Of a stretch of 64,000 bases of DNA, positions 64,000 through 64,000 are shown piece after piece (within the stretch, counting starts at the first letter, position 1; each line of letters begins with the position of its first letter). Under the pieces are notes generated by a model. That model was not told where the DNA came from. It saw only the letters and a program-made list of their open reading frames with translations, and ran no database searches. Origin of the DNA: Candidatus Pantoea formicae (GTDB lineage Bacteria > Pseudomonadota > Gammaproteobacteria > Enterobacterales > Enterobacteriaceae); the NCBI RefSeq assembly GCF_011752625.1, contig NZ_VWXD01000003.1:744001-808000 (forward strand). Reading direction: 5' to 3'. Position numbers and translations under genes: made by a program.

Positions 64000-64000
64000 G

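Noticed and set aside
1..64000. CRISPR arrays, insertion sequences, prophage, rRNA
   Set aside because: No spaced direct-repeat array, transposase, integrase, phage structural block or rRNA sequence was seen on either strand.

Overview
The window is chromosomal DNA from an enterobacterium, most likely Pantoea or a close relative in the Erwiniaceae. The evidence is the E. coli-like order fliH-fliR / rcsA / dsrB / yodD / yedP / dgcQ / yodC / yedI / vsr / dcm / yedJ / mtfA / tRNA-Asn / yeeO / amn, an RcsA protein with an intact LuxR-type C-terminus, and extra genes typical of plant-associated enterics. Species identity is inference. No insertion sequence, integrase, CRISPR array or rRNA gene was seen. 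Gene density is high and both strands are used.

Region 1 (1-7805, +): the 3' part of the flagellar export and switch cluster, fliH(partial)-I-J-K then fliL-M-N-O-P-Q-R, tightly packed with many start/stop overlaps. Region 2 (7806-18516): the rcsA/dsrA regulatory neighbourhood. It holds rcsA behind a near-consensus RcsAB box, a chemoreceptor ending in NWETF behind a FliA-type promoter, dsrB, a Pmp3/YqaE micro-protein, yodD, a short DsrA-like sRNA, and a two-gene glycosyl-3-phosphoglycerate synthase/phosphatase module that also has an Rcs box. These are followed by dgcQ, yodC, a 44-residue acidic protein, yedI, a Cys-rich 91-residue protein and vsr. Region 3 (18517-27484): a tailspike-like beta-helix protein and dcm, divergent from vsr, a divergent receptor-like protein, an Arc-type regulator, yedJ, a phage-type ASCH-like protein, mtfA and tRNA-Asn(GUU).

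Region 4 (27485-31901) is a catabolic island next to the tRNA. It has two xylose-isomerase-like TIM-barrel proteins, an MFS sugar-acid-type permease and a D-2-hydroxyacid dehydrogenase; TGAACA/TGTTCA motifs lie in front of both transcription units. Region 5 (32135-37242): ybiX and fiu (iron) with a Fur-like box, a small unknown gene and the MATE exporter yeeO. Region 6 (37339-42354): a complete branched-chain amino acid ABC operon livJHMGF, divergent from amn. Then come a hendecad-repeat coiled-coil membrane protein built from 33-bp tandem DNA repeats, and an NCS2 purine permease behind a PurR-like box.

Region 7 (46806-56496) is the most interesting block: a complete sugar uptake and degradation operon on the minus strand (ATPase, permease, binding protein, D-lyxose-isomerase-type cupin, class II aldolase, PfkB kinase). 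It is bracketed by an OmpR-type response regulator on one side and a large hybrid sensor kinase on the other. The proposed pathway is aldose import, isomerisation to a ketose, phosphorylation and aldol cleavage to DHAP plus an aldehyde; the sugar cannot be named from sequence. Region 8 (56450-64000, -): a C-P lyase phosphonate cluster ordered phnK(partial)-L-M-N-P followed by the transporter phnC-D-E-E, with a Pho-box-like site before phnC. Several palindromic intergenic repeats (11014-11070, 51205-51260, 58236-58342) are scattered through the window.
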